From: an uncultured bacterium
Lineage (GTDB): Bacteria > Cyanobacteriota > Vampirovibrionia > Gastranaerophilales > Gastranaerophilaceae
Reading direction: 5' to 3'
Length of the DNA: 64,000 nucleotides
Assembly (NCBI GenBank): GCA_949282195.1
Contig: CASDOW010000002.1
Location: forward strand, 86,049-150,048
The first letter of the stretch is position 1; every line of letters starts with the position of its first letter. The translations under genes were made by a program, and so were the position numbers. The notes below the pieces were generated by a model, which saw only the letters and a program-made list of their open reading frames with translations, made no database searches and was not told where the DNA came from. This document shows positions 1 through 9,356 of the stretch, piece by piece.

Positions 1-703
1 CGTTGTTTAATTTTTCCATTGTTTTTTCGTCAATTAATTCATCGTCGGATGAAGAAAATTCAATTTCATAAAAGCCTTTTTTATCTACCTCATCTAAAAT
101 TTGTTCAATTTTATTAACAAATTCCATGCTCTCATCCGGTAAATATTGTGAGCCTTGGTTGTTTAAATCTTTAGTTGCATTTTTAACTGAAATCCCATGG
201 GAACTTGTGATATATTCTGCACCCACTAAATCCAATTTGAAAGCCAAAAAAGAAGCGAGCCAGATAGGTATGGTTCTGCGATTAACAGGCGTCAGCGTTC
301 TTATATTAAGCGCCGCTTGAATTCTTGCAATAATATCTAAATATGTTTTTGAATTATATCTGACTTCGCAGCCGACAAGTTTTACATGTTCATCATTAGG
401 ATATTTTTCTTTTAAAACCAATGCTTTAGCTAAAGTTGCAAGAGTCATCCCGATTGTATTAATCGGAAAACGAGTATCATGAGGATAAATTATATTTTGA
501 GGCCCTCTAATACCTGCTGTCGAAACAAGAGCTTCCTTTTTATATCCTTGAAACCAATTTCTTAAATTTAGCTTTTCAACATATTCTTTTGTTAATTTAA
601 AAGTAAATTTGTTTTTATTGCTATAATCAAAAATCTTATCTTCTTTAATATATTGAGGTGTATTTCTTTCAACACTCTCCATTAACATTTTTTCTAAATT
701 CAT
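1..703 (-). CDS. Phosphohexomutase (phosphoglucomutase/phosphomannomutase family), C-terminus outside window
   Basis: The frame is open from an ATG at 703 to the window edge, giving about 234 residues of an incomplete protein. The segment STAGIRGPQN followed by YPHDTRFPIN resembles the N-terminal substrate loop of alpha-D-phosphohexomutases. TSSHGISVKN, further on, sits where the family carries its phosphoserine loop (usually T-A-S-H-N), so the serine is the likely phosphorylated residue. Such enzymes interconvert hexose 1- and 6-phosphates in the cytoplasm for glycogen and envelope sugar synthesis. An AAGGA site lies 5 bases upstream of the ATG. Substrate preference cannot be told because the sugar-specificity and phosphate-binding domains lie outside the window. 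Confidence 0.7.
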   Translation of the reverse strand, partial: MNLEKMLMESVERNTPQYIKEDKIFDYSNKNKFTFKLTKEYVEKLNLRNWFQGYKKEALVSTAGIRGPQNIIYPHDTRFPINTIGMTLATLAKALVLKEKYPNDEHVKLVGCEVRYNSKTYLDIIARIQAALNIRTLTPVNRRTIPIWLASFLAFKLDLVGAEYITSSHGISVKNATKDLNNQGSQYLPDESMEFVNKIEQILDEVDKKGFYEIEFSSSDDELIDEKTMEKLNN

Positions 704-758
704 ATGTCCTTACTCTCTCTCAAAATTCCATATGTATAAATTTTAACACAAAGATAAA

Positions 759-3260
759 TTATTTATCTTTTTTTACATCATTAGAAGCAATACCAACTTT
801 TTGGGTTAATGATTTTTTACCTGTCAATTTCTTAAATGTCCTGCTCCACCAGCCTATAAAGCCTTTTTTGCTCATTTGTTCATTTTCATATTTTATAATA
901 TCGTCTTTAGATTTCATTTTGCGGAACGGTTGACAAATTGATTTTCTTACAAAAAATTCATTAGTAGTTTCTGTTGCACCTGCAATCAATGTAGCGTCTA
1001 ACAGACTTCTGTTAAGCGGAAATCTAAACACAGAATTAAACACATTCATCAAAGTACCGTTTATAATGAAGTTTGATATTTTATGAGCAAGTCTTTCGTT
1101 GCGTTCTTCTTTTGCAGCCTCAACGTCCTTACCTTCAGATTCGATTAACACTTTATTTGTATAATCATTTACAAAGAAATAGGTAGAAATCGCCGTTACC
1201 ATTGTACGAGAAAGATTTGCCAACTCCCCTGTTTCAGATGATGATTCAAAAGCTCTTGTGTTTCTTTTAATATAATCCAGAATTTTTTCATTACTCCAGC
1301 TTTTTCTGGAAACCAAATCATAAACAGCAACTAATTCTTTTTTAACTTCATTCAAACTAAAGTTATCGTTGCGAGCTTTTAAAGCAGCAAAAGCAGCTTC
1401 AGATTCCTTGAAAATCGTCTTATCCATGAGCATTTCAACTAACATAGCAGGAGCACTCAAAATTTGATAAATAGTTTTAAATACCTTAGTAAAACCGTTA
1501 TAAAGCCCCGGAAGAGCGGGAAGATCTTTTCTGTTATGAATTAACAGTTTATCAGTATCACCTATTCTTTCAATCCCATCAGGCAATACAGTCTTAGATT
1601 CAAGAGCTGCCTGTTTTAATTTTGTGATATTTTCTAAAAATTCATCCAAAATTGGTGCAATTTCAATGCCTTTTTTTGTTTTCCTTAATTCAATGACTTT
1701 ATTTTTCAATTCATCAAGCTCAAAAGAAGAATTATATTTTAAAAATTTCTCTTTAAATTTCGTCTCAAGAGAAAACATTTGCATTCTGCGTTTATATTTC
1801 TTATCCATATTGCTTATTGCTGTTTCCAAATGGTCAGGTAATGATGTTTCATTTCTTAAAGCGTTAATTATGGCACTTTTTGTAACACCATTTTCATACA
1901 ATTTCTTTCTTTCAATTTTTATGCCAATTTGACCTTTTAAACTTCGGCTTATAACATAAAAAGCACAGCAGCCCAATACTGCATATCCAAAAATTTGAGA
2001 TAAACTAAATTTCTTCTTCTTGGAATTATTTCCGTTTTCAGATACTGCCTCCTTGGCAGTTGATTTAACCAAACTGTTCATCGAAGCAAAAGTACCGTCT
2101 TTTGAAGCAAATTGAATAAAAAGATTATCCTGATTAGAGTTTATTCCTGTAAAGTTAAGTTTTTTAGTGTCTTTATCAGATGCAATATTAGGATTAGAAG
2201 TTAAATTTTGTTGTTTTTCGGCTTCTTTTTTAGCGTTTTTCAATTTTCTTTTTTGGGCAATTTTTTTAGCCTGTTCAGGGGTAAGAGGATGCAATGGAGT
2301 TCTGCTGAATATTCTTGAGCCAACTTCTGAAATCAATGAACTTAGCGCAATTACAACAGCATTAATTATAATACTTTTCTTTACTATTTTATCTAGTGCG
2401 CCCAAAGTCACAAATGTAGTTCCTGCACTTAGGAACATTCTTGTTATTTCTTGTTTTAAACGAGAATGATGAGCTTTTTTGGCTTCATCTTTATCGTCTT
2501 TTTGAAGCATTGAGATATTATAAAAATCGTTTGCAGAATATAGCGCGCTAACCATTGATGTAGCTAACCTATTTAGAGTTCTTTCATCTCTGGTGCTATA
2601 GCCTTTATAAAGTTTATTTACATCTAAAGCAACATAATCCTTGAAATGTTCTCTGCAATTTGCTAATGAAAATTTTTGCCCCCCTACTGCTGTCATGGGA
2701 TTATTTTCTTTAGAAACCATATTAAAATAATTTGAAATTTTTTCATTACTTGATAATGAAGTAAATTTATCTAAAATATCAGTACAGAGTTTTTGATTAG
2801 CTAAAATTTCAGAAATTCTTAATCGTTTTGTTTGTATAGGAGTTGCGCCAATCTTTTTTAATACCGCATTTGCGGCACGAACAGGCAATTCAAAAATCGG
2901 AAAAGTAAGCGTATAATACAAATCTGACGCCAAAGCCTGGTTTGTTATTTTAAGCATATCAGGGATAACAATTTTGCCTGAAGCATCTTTTGCCACAAAT
3001 CCGGCTTTATACAAAACATTAGTAAAAAATTTATCACTTCCAAGCACTTGATCAATTGCTTCTACAACCTTTTGTGCATTAGTTAATGTAATATTTTTTT
3101 TTGTTTTATCTATAACTCTACTAAATGTATCATCTACACTGCCCGTAAATTTAATATCTCTGCCTTGGTTTAATGGGGTGGAGCGTCTATCCGCTTTGGC
3201 TTTATTTGCATTGCGGAATTTATCAGCAGAAATAAATTGTTTATTAAATTTTAAATCCAT
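759..3260 (-). CDS. Large lineage-specific membrane protein with an internal duplication
   Basis: I do not recognise a characterised family. The 833-residue protein has an N-terminal region rich in polar residues with RDIKFTG near residue 37, and a second copy of that kind of motif (KLNFTG) in a linker near residue 370. Hydrophobic segments occur near residues 280-310 and 425-445, with further weakly hydrophobic stretches near the C-terminus. Residues about 230-330 and 680-780 look like two copies of one unit: each begins L-x-x-L-x-x-x-M-V-[ST]-A, then N-D-[FY] and a D-x-x-x-A-K patch, and ends in a hydrophobic stretch plus a basic region. The ATG at 3260 is preferred over a TTG two codons upstream. 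It may be a membrane scaffold or secreted factor; the function is unknown. Confidence 0.75.
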   Translation of the reverse strand: MDLKFNKQFISADKFRNANKAKADRRSTPLNQGRDIKFTGSVDDTFSRVIDKTKKNITLTNAQKVVEAIDQVLGSDKFFTNVLYKAGFVAKDASGKIVIPDMLKITNQALASDLYYTLTFPIFELPVRAANAVLKKIGATPIQTKRLRISEILANQKLCTDILDKFTSLSSNEKISNYFNMVSKENNPMTAVGGQKFSLANCREHFKDYVALDVNKLYKGYSTRDERTLNRLATSMVSALYSANDFYNISMLQKDDKDEAKKAHHSRLKQEITRMFLSAGTTFVTLGALDKIVKKSIIINAVVIALSSLISEVGSRIFSRTPLHPLTPEQAKKIAQKRKLKNAKKEAEKQQNLTSNPNIASDKDTKKLNFTGINSNQDNLFIQFASKDGTFASMNSLVKSTAKEAVSENGNNSKKKKFSLSQIFGYAVLGCCAFYVISRSLKGQIGIKIERKKLYENGVTKSAIINALRNETSLPDHLETAISNMDKKYKRRMQMFSLETKFKEKFLKYNSSFELDELKNKVIELRKTKKGIEIAPILDEFLENITKLKQAALESKTVLPDGIERIGDTDKLLIHNRKDLPALPGLYNGFTKVFKTIYQILSAPAMLVEMLMDKTIFKESEAAFAALKARNDNFSLNEVKKELVAVYDLVSRKSWSNEKILDYIKRNTRAFESSSETGELANLSRTMVTAISTYFFVNDYTNKVLIESEGKDVEAAKEERNERLAHKISNFIINGTLMNVFNSVFRFPLNRSLLDATLIAGATETTNEFFVRKSICQPFRKMKSKDDIIKYENEQMSKKGFIGWWSRTFKKLTGKKSLTQKVGIASNDVKKDK

Positions 3261-3382
3261 TACCAATATTTAAAAAATAATACTTCTATTATTTTTCCCC
3301 ATAGTCATACACTAACACAACAAAACATCTGAATATAATTTTTTGCCTAAAATTTTAAGTTTTTTATATTTTTGTTAATAAT

Positions 3383-3411
3383 TTGTATTATATTAAAAAA
3401 TAAATTATCTT
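3383..3411 (+). promoter_or_regulatory. Promoter for the kinase-efflux operon, probably leaderless
   Basis: TTGTAT at 3383-3388 and TATCTT at 3406-3411 are 17 bases apart. Only six bases separate the -10 element from the ATG at 3418, and no Shine-Dalgarno site is visible, so transcription would start at or next to the start codon. Confidence 0.4.
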
Positions 3412-3417
3412 TTTATT

Positions 3418-4965
3418 ATGGATAAGTTGGGTAAAATATTAATTGTAGACGATGAACAAATGGTCACAAAAACAGTTGTTATGCTTTTGGGTCTGGAAGG
3501 CTTTAGCAATGCAATACCTTTTAATAACCCTAAAGACGCCCTTAGTTATCTTGAAAACAACGAAGTCGATTTAATTTTAAGCGATTTTATAATGCCTCAA
3601 ATGAATGGTATTGATTTTCTTGAGCAAGCAAAAAAAATCCAGCCTGAAGTTGCAACAATACTATTAACAGGCTACGCCGATAAAGAAAACGCAATCAGAG
3701 CAATAAATGAAATAGGAATATTTAAATATATTGAAAAACCTTGGGATAACAACAACCTCATTATAAATATCAAAAATGCACTAACTCAAACAAGACTCAA
3801 AAAAGAACTGAATAAAAAAGTTGAAGAGCTTGAAAAACTAAACGCAAAACTTGAAAATTATTCAAAAAATCTGGAACAAATAGTTAGAGAAAGAACTTTG
3901 GAGCTTTCTCAAGCTAACTCAAAATTAAGCGCAATAATTACAAATTGCGCAGACGGTATTATACTTTTTGATAACGACCTTAGGATAACGGATTTAAATA
4001 CAGCAGCAGTTGAGCTTTTTGGTCAAAATAAAAAAGATTTAATCTCAAAAAATCTTTTTGAACTTGTGGTAAGCGAGAAAAAACAATTTAATAAAACCAA
4101 CTTAAAACCCCATGAAAACCTTTTTTTAAGAAATTATTACCTTATAAACTACAAAAAAGATATAAAAATTCCTGTTGAAATAAGTATAGCAACAGTAAAC
4201 GACGACAAAATAAACTTTTATGTTGCAGTAATCAGAGATGTTACTTATCAAAAAGAAACAGAGCGCTTAAGAGATGATTTTATTGCCACTTTGACCCATG
4301 ACTTAAGAACACCCCTATTGGCAACCATTTCAGGATTAGATTTTATTTTGGATAAATCTTTGGGTGATATCACAGACAAACAAACAAATCTTTTTCTTGC
4401 TATGAAAAAAAGCTCGGAAGACATGCTCGGTCTTGTGAATGCACTTTTAGAAGTATACAGATATGAAGCAGGAAAAACATACCTATATAAAACAAAGTTT
4501 GACATAGTCAAACTTGCTAACGAATGTAAAGACGAATTAACCCCGCTTGCAAAAAAATCCAATATAGATTTTAAAATCAAAACAAACGATAATGAAATTT
4601 TTGTCAATGCGGATAAAAATGAAATCAGAAGAGTATTAGCCAATCTTATGGGAAACGCTATCAAGCACTCCCAAACAGACGGAGTTGTTACAATTAATAT
4701 CGAAAAAAACAACAAAGATTTAAAAACAGAAGTAATTGACAACGGTATCGGCTTATCCAAGGATGATTGCAATAAATTATTCAACAGATTTTCTCAAGGT
4801 ACAAACCAAAAACGCTCAAGCTCAACAGGTCTTGGTTTATACCTTTCAAGACAAATTATAGAAGCACACAATGGAAAAATATACGTTGAATCGAAGCTGA
4901 ACAAAGGCTCAAAATTCACATTTGAACTAAAAAACTCAATAAACGATTGTAAGGTAATTTTATGA
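3418..4965 (+). CDS. Hybrid sensor: receiver-PAS-histidine kinase
   Basis: The 515-residue protein has, in order, a receiver domain (acidic pair D11-D12, phosphoacceptor D56, K107), a coiled coil at about 120-170, a PAS domain at about 170-280, a HisKA domain with H294 in THDLRTP, and an ATPase domain with N413, DNGIGL near 441 and GLGLYLS near 471. No membrane segment is visible, so it is a cytoplasmic kinase that can itself receive a phosphoryl group. Its stop overlaps the start of the NarL-type regulator by four bases (ATGA), which makes that regulator the likely partner. The signal is unknown. It heads a run of genes that ends in an efflux-like pair. Confidence 0.9.
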   Translation: MDKLGKILIVDDEQMVTKTVVMLLGLEGFSNAIPFNNPKDALSYLENNEVDLILSDFIMPQMNGIDFLEQAKKIQPEVATILLTGYADKENAIRAINEIGIFKYIEKPWDNNNLIINIKNALTQTRLKKELNKKVEELEKLNAKLENYSKNLEQIVRERTLELSQANSKLSAIITNCADGIILFDNDLRITDLNTAAVELFGQNKKDLISKNLFELVVSEKKQFNKTNLKPHENLFLRNYYLINYKKDIKIPVEISIATVNDDKINFYVAVIRDVTYQKETERLRDDFIATLTHDLRTPLLATISGLDFILDKSLGDITDKQTNLFLAMKKSSEDMLGLVNALLEVYRYEAGKTYLYKTKFDIVKLANECKDELTPLAKKSNIDFKIKTNDNEIFVNADKNEIRRVLANLMGNAIKHSQTDGVVTINIEKNNKDLKTEVIDNGIGLSKDDCNKLFNRFSQGTNQKRSSSTGLGLYLSRQIIEAHNGKIYVESKLNKGSKFTFELKNSINDCKVIL

Positions 4966-5639
4966 CAGAGAAAAAAATAAATATACTACTAGTTGAAGAC
5001 CATGAATTTACAAGACTGGGACTTTCGATGAAACTTGAAAACATGCCTGATTATAACCTTGTCGCTCAAGCAACCGACGGACAGGAAGGTATTATAATGG
5101 CACAAAAATATAATCCTGATGTCATATTAATGGATATAGGTCTTCCAAAAATGGACGGTATTACCGCCACAAAAAAAATTAAAGAAGAACTAAAACTTGA
5201 TTGCGCTGTTTTAATGTTCACCTCAAGAGATAGTAAGGATGATATTTTTGCAGCTTTTAAAGCAGGAGCGGACGGTTATATTATGAAAGGCTCAAGCTCG
5301 GAAAACCTTTTCAATGCAATCAATGCAGTTGCAGTACACGCAGCTTGGATAGATTCACAAATTGCAAGAGTAGTTCTATCAAGTATACAAAATGAAGACA
5401 ATTTACAATCCGAAGAAACAAAAACTCAAAAAGAAGCCAATAAAAAATACGGATTAACTAAAAAAGAGCTTGAGGTTCTTGCTTTAATAGTAGACGGACT
5501 ATCAAACCAAGAAATCTCAGAAAAACTTGTTGTTTCAATATCTACAACAAAAGCACATGTACACAATATATTACAAAAACTATACCTTTCAGACAGAACA
5601 AAAGCAGCAATTGTTGCCCTTAAAGAAGGTTTAGTGTAA
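4962..5639 (+). CDS. NarL/FixJ-type response regulator
   Basis: The 225-residue protein has an N-terminal receiver domain (E12-D13 pair, phosphoacceptor D58 in VILMDIGLPKMDG) and a C-terminal LuxR-type helix-turn-helix. The latter begins YGLTKKELEVLALIVDG and continues NQEISEKLVVSISTTKAHV, the usual GerE fold signature. It is translationally coupled to the upstream kinase by a four-base overlap, so the two probably form a phosphorelay controlling transcription. The following gene starts directly after its stop codon, suggesting one transcript and possible autoregulation of the operon. Confidence 0.93.
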   Translation: MTEKKINILLVEDHEFTRLGLSMKLENMPDYNLVAQATDGQEGIIMAQKYNPDVILMDIGLPKMDGITATKKIKEELKLDCAVLMFTSRDSKDDIFAAFKAGADGYIMKGSSSENLFNAINAVAVHAAWIDSQIARVVLSSIQNEDNLQSEETKTQKEANKKYGLTKKELEVLALIVDGLSNQEISEKLVVSISTTKAHVHNILQKLYLSDRTKAAIVALKEGLV

Positions 5640-6605
5640 ATGTCAAAAAAAATTAAAGTCGCTTTAATTGTTACATTTTGCACTATTTTTTGTTTGCCTT
5701 GTTATTCTTTTGATTTTAAAAAATATCTTCCTTTTAAGAAAAAACAACCCGAACAAAAACAAAGAATGGTTGAAACAAAACAAGAATGGGAAATAGAGGC
5801 TAAGAATGTGCCCTTATCAGAAAGAGAAGAAAAAAGCTATCAAGACCCCAAAAGCACAAAAAAATATTATCAGCCCACACCAAAATATATCTTTGAAAAA
5901 TACAATTACCCTCAAGGCACAAGACAAATAAATATAGAAGATGTAAAGAAAAACCTATATTCATATCCATATATTGTGGCTGACGTTAATTGTCATTATG
6001 TTGCATATCCAAGGTATTATTTTTCTCCTGATATAAACCAAATCTCATCAAATTTTTATGTGGAAAAACTGGATACATCCAAAACAAAAACAAGAAGAAT
6101 TTTAGATTACAATCATAATCAACTTGAAAGAAGAGCAATTATTCAAGCAGGTACAAAAGAAGTTTATCCTAATTTATTTAACGGATTAACATTAGTTGAT
6201 TGGAGTGCTGATGGAAAAAAACTGTTAATAAAAGAACAAATAGGCTCAACCTTAAACGGTATATATAAAACATATTTATATATACATTTTTTAGGAAACG
6301 AAAACCAAGAAAGCTATACAATAAAACTGCTCGATTTGGATGATACAATTAAAAATTATTATCTTGATTGGAAAAATATACAACTGATTAAATACAGATA
6401 TGATATCGAACCACTTGGCTTTAGCGCTGATAACGACAATTTAATTATAGTTTTAAGCTACATCTACAATAAAGAAAATCAAAAAATATTCTTAGGCGCT
6501 TGGAGCTATAATTGCCTAACTCACGAAATTATTTTATTATCCAAAACAAATACTGTATATGAAATAAGTGCAAACGGGCTAATACTAAAAAGAAGTTATG
6601 ATTAA
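5640..6605 (+). CDS. Exported protein of unknown function
   Basis: The 321-residue protein begins with a Sec-type signal peptide (basic N-terminus, hydrophobic core, likely cleavage after CYS near residue 24), then a Lys/Gln-rich linker to about residue 80. The C-terminal part contains spaced W-S-A-D-G-K and F-S-A-D-N-D segments that recall the blades of TolB-like beta propellers, but too few are visible to assign the fold. The start codon abuts the regulator's stop. Its place between a two-component pair and an efflux-like pair suggests a periplasmic role in the same system. No family name can be given. Confidence 0.75.
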   Translation: MSKKIKVALIVTFCTIFCLPCYSFDFKKYLPFKKKQPEQKQRMVETKQEWEIEAKNVPLSEREEKSYQDPKSTKKYYQPTPKYIFEKYNYPQGTRQINIEDVKKNLYSYPYIVADVNCHYVAYPRYYFSPDINQISSNFYVEKLDTSKTKTRRILDYNHNQLERRAIIQAGTKEVYPNLFNGLTLVDWSADGKKLLIKEQIGSTLNGIYKTYLYIHFLGNENQESYTIKLLDLDDTIKNYYLDWKNIQLIKYRYDIEPLGFSADNDNLIIVLSYIYNKENQKIFLGAWSYNCLTHEIILLSKTNTVYEISANGLILKRSYD

Positions 6606-6653
6606 CCTAAAACGATAATTAATTTTAATTGCAATAGGCAATAAAATTAAAAT

Positions 6654-7697
6654 ATGAATTTTATCAGAATTATTCTTCTAACGCTTGCACTGTTATGTTT
6701 TGGCGGATGTAATTATAATAATGAAATTAAAAACATAAGCTATATAAAAATCCCTAAAACCGCTAATTGCAACTATATGGAATTTTACGGCAATATAAAA
6801 TCGCAAAAAATTGCCGATTTAAGCTTTGAAAGTGAAGGCAAAATCATTTTCATTCCCTACATGCAAGGGGATTTTATCAAAAAAGGACAAGTTATAGCCC
6901 GCTTGGACGGAGAACTGTATAAAATTAAAAAGAGAGAACAAATTGCACTTTTGAATAATGCTTCAATAAAAGAGGATCGCTCTAAAATATATTATAAAAG
7001 AATGACAACCCTGCACAACTCAGGCGCAATTTCTGATAACGACTGGGAAGAAGCATATTTTAACTACAAAAGCAGTATTCAAGATGTCAAAGCGCAAAAA
7101 GAAAAACTCAGCTATTTAAATAAACAAATAAGCTACAATATGATAACTGCACCATATGACTGCTATATAGCTGAAAAATATAAAGACTCAGGCTCTTTTG
7201 CTTCAATTGGTGAACCTATTGTGAGAGTTATTGCAACAGGCGATACACAAATTGAGATAATGGTTGATTCAAATATTGTCAACAAATTAAAACTAAATGA
7301 AAAAATAACAGCAAAATTTAATAATCAAAACTACTTTGGCTTTATAAAACATATTTCCCCTTCCAGCTTAAAAGACGGAGGATATATAGTCAAAATTCTT
7401 TTAGATAAAAATTATAAAGATTTAAAAAACGGCATGACCATTAGCGTATTTATCCCTCAAAAAGAAAAATACAGTGCAAAAATACCGCTTACAAGCATTG
7501 TTTTTGAAGACAGTGAAAAATGGGTTTATAAAATAACGGATATAAAAAATAATATCGGCACAATCAAAAAAGAAAAAGTAATCATAGGCGCTATCAACAA
7601 CAATGAAGCACAAATCGTATCAGGAATAAATGCAAACGACATTATAATTGCAAAAGATACAGATAAAATAAAACCTAATTCAAAAGTGAGATTGTAA
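6654..7697 (+). CDS. Lipoprotein periplasmic adaptor (membrane fusion protein, RND/HlyD type)
   Basis: The 347-residue protein has a lipoprotein signal ending in LCFGGC (acylated C19). A biotinyl-lipoyl half motif follows (FESEGKIIFIPYMQGDFIKKGQVIARLDGELY), then a short alpha-helical hairpin at about 95-150 and the returning lipoyl half with DSGSFASIGEPIVRVIATGD. After that come the beta-barrel and membrane-proximal domains. This is the layout of AcrA/MexA-type adaptors, which link an inner-membrane pump to an outer-membrane channel. The next gene, starting immediately after its stop, encodes RND porter-like domains, the expected partner, although that protein lacks the transport helices. No outer-membrane channel gene is nearby. 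Confidence 0.85.
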   Translation: MNFIRIILLTLALLCFGGCNYNNEIKNISYIKIPKTANCNYMEFYGNIKSQKIADLSFESEGKIIFIPYMQGDFIKKGQVIARLDGELYKIKKREQIALLNNASIKEDRSKIYYKRMTTLHNSGAISDNDWEEAYFNYKSSIQDVKAQKEKLSYLNKQISYNMITAPYDCYIAEKYKDSGSFASIGEPIVRVIATGDTQIEIMVDSNIVNKLKLNEKITAKFNNQNYFGFIKHISPSSLKDGGYIVKILLDKNYKDLKNGMTISVFIPQKEKYSAKIPLTSIVFEDSEKWVYKITDIKNNIGTIKKEKVIIGAINNNEAQIVSGINANDIIIAKDTDKIKPNSKVRL

Positions 7698-9281
7698 ATG
7701 AAAAAATTTTTGATAATTTTTTCTTGTGTTATTATTTTTTCTATTATTTATGTAGTAGAAAATTTTGAAAAAAATAAAAATAACTATGAAATTAAAATAA
7801 TAGCAAAAATAGGCAATCTAAAAGCAAAAGAGATTGATGCACAAGTTGCGGAAGAAATAAAAGATAAAATCTCAAACCTTGAAATGGTTAAAGATGTCTA
7901 CATTTTTTCTTATGACGGATATTGTAATATATATTGCAAGTTAAATCCAACAATTATATTTAAACAAACAGCAATAGACATGGTAAAAACAAGGCTGACG
8001 CAAGCTTTGTATAATGTTGACAAAAGAATAAACATATTTTTTGACGATAACAACTCAATTAAATATGATACTTTTATAACTATAAGTACAAATAAAGACT
8101 ATAAAAACCTAAAAGCTCTGACAGACAGCGCCCATGATAAGCTTTTAGATTATAAAATAGCTTCAAAAATAATTAAAATGGGCGAACAAAAAACAACAAT
8201 TTTTGTAAATTACAAAACAGACAACTTAAGAAAATACAATCTTTCAATTAGCGACTTATCCGACTTAATCAATAACAATAATATATATCAAAACTCAAGT
8301 ACAGAAACAACAAAAGATAGTTCATTTCCAATATATAGCAACGCAAGCATAAAAAACATAAAAGATATAGAAAAAATAAGAGTTTATTATAAAAATAGTC
8401 AATTTTCAAACAACCTCGGTGATATTTTTGAAGTTAAAGAAACAACCACAACACCTCCTGAAAGCCTAATATTTTATGATGACAAAAAGACTCAAATCCT
8501 TGCATTAAGAAAAAAAGAAGGATTATTGAGAATAATTTATGATATAAAATTGGCATTTTATTTAAAAGAATTAAAAAAACAAAACGAAGATATAAAAGTT
8601 ATAAAAACCAATACACTGGACACAATCGATGTTTACACGCAAAAAACAAACAGCATATATAAAACAGAACAACTTTATGAAAAAATATCATCATATCATA
8701 ATATAAGAAATATAATATATCTAATTGGAATAAACAGCCCTAAAATCAACAATGATACGGATTTTTTCGAACAAGAATTTAACAAAATAACAATCTTGTG
8801 TCCCAAATATGAAACAAGAAGAATAAAAGCAATACTAAACGAGCTTAATATCGATTATGCAACCAAAGAGAAAAAAGAATATTGCGACAAAAACCTTGAA
8901 AATCTGTATTTAAAAATATCAGAATATAAAAAAGAAAAAAATATAATCAATTCAACCACAGATAAAAAATTATCAATTAATTATAATATAAACGACAAAG
9001 CTCTAAATGCATATAAAATGGATAAAAAAGAAATAGTCAATTCGCTTCAAGGATACTACAAAGGGCTTGAATGTTCCAATTTTTGGCAAGGCAGCTCCAA
9101 CACTAAAATAATATTAAAAAATAATGACAACACAGATACAATTTACGTATATTCAAAAAACTACAAAACGCTTTTTGATATAGCCAATTTTACACAAAAA
9201 GAAATAGAAGAAAATTTCTATAAAATTTCAAGAAAAAATGCACAATACTGTTCAATTGTAAAATTCAAAAACCCTTCTTAA
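7698..9281 (+). CDS. RND porter-domain protein lacking the transmembrane pump
   Basis: The protein is 527 residues, about half the length of AcrB-type pumps (about 1,040). One membrane helix lies at residues 4-20. Residues about 28-320 follow the order of AcrB periplasmic loop 1: a PN1-like segment with ISNLEMVKDVYIFS, a PN2-like segment with NLRKYNLSISDLSDLINNNN, and the returning strand with NNLGDIFEV and the loop-ending helix. Without any hydrophobic block, residues about 330-527 resemble loop 2: an EKISSYHNIRNIIYLIG segment, then NDKALNAYKMDKKEIVNSLQG and LFDIANF. Helices 2-12, which carry the proton relay, are absent. The reading frame is intact and coupled to the adaptor gene, so it looks like a retained protein rather than debris. 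It cannot act as a proton-driven pump on its own. Confidence 0.7.
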   Translation: MKKFLIIFSCVIIFSIIYVVENFEKNKNNYEIKIIAKIGNLKAKEIDAQVAEEIKDKISNLEMVKDVYIFSYDGYCNIYCKLNPTIIFKQTAIDMVKTRLTQALYNVDKRINIFFDDNNSIKYDTFITISTNKDYKNLKALTDSAHDKLLDYKIASKIIKMGEQKTTIFVNYKTDNLRKYNLSISDLSDLINNNNIYQNSSTETTKDSSFPIYSNASIKNIKDIEKIRVYYKNSQFSNNLGDIFEVKETTTTPPESLIFYDDKKTQILALRKKEGLLRIIYDIKLAFYLKELKKQNEDIKVIKTNTLDTIDVYTQKTNSIYKTEQLYEKISSYHNIRNIIYLIGINSPKINNDTDFFEQEFNKITILCPKYETRRIKAILNELNIDYATKEKKEYCDKNLENLYLKISEYKKEKNIINSTTDKKLSINYNINDKALNAYKMDKKEIVNSLQGYYKGLECSNFWQGSSNTKIILKNNDNTDTIYVYSKNYKTLFDIANFTQKEIEENFYKISRKNAQYCSIVKFKNPS

Positions 9282-9293
9282 TTCAAGAAGGGT
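9271..9293 (+). terminator. Hairpin at the end of the efflux-like operon
   Basis: ACCCTTCTT and AAGAAGGGT form a nine-base stem around a five-base loop that includes the stop codon. No strong T-run follows, so it may be a weak terminator or an mRNA 3'-end stabiliser. Confidence 0.5.
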
Positions 9294-9356
9294 CTACTCC
9301 AAATCCGCCATTATCTCTCTCTATATATAAATCTGTTAAGATTAAACTCTTTTTTA

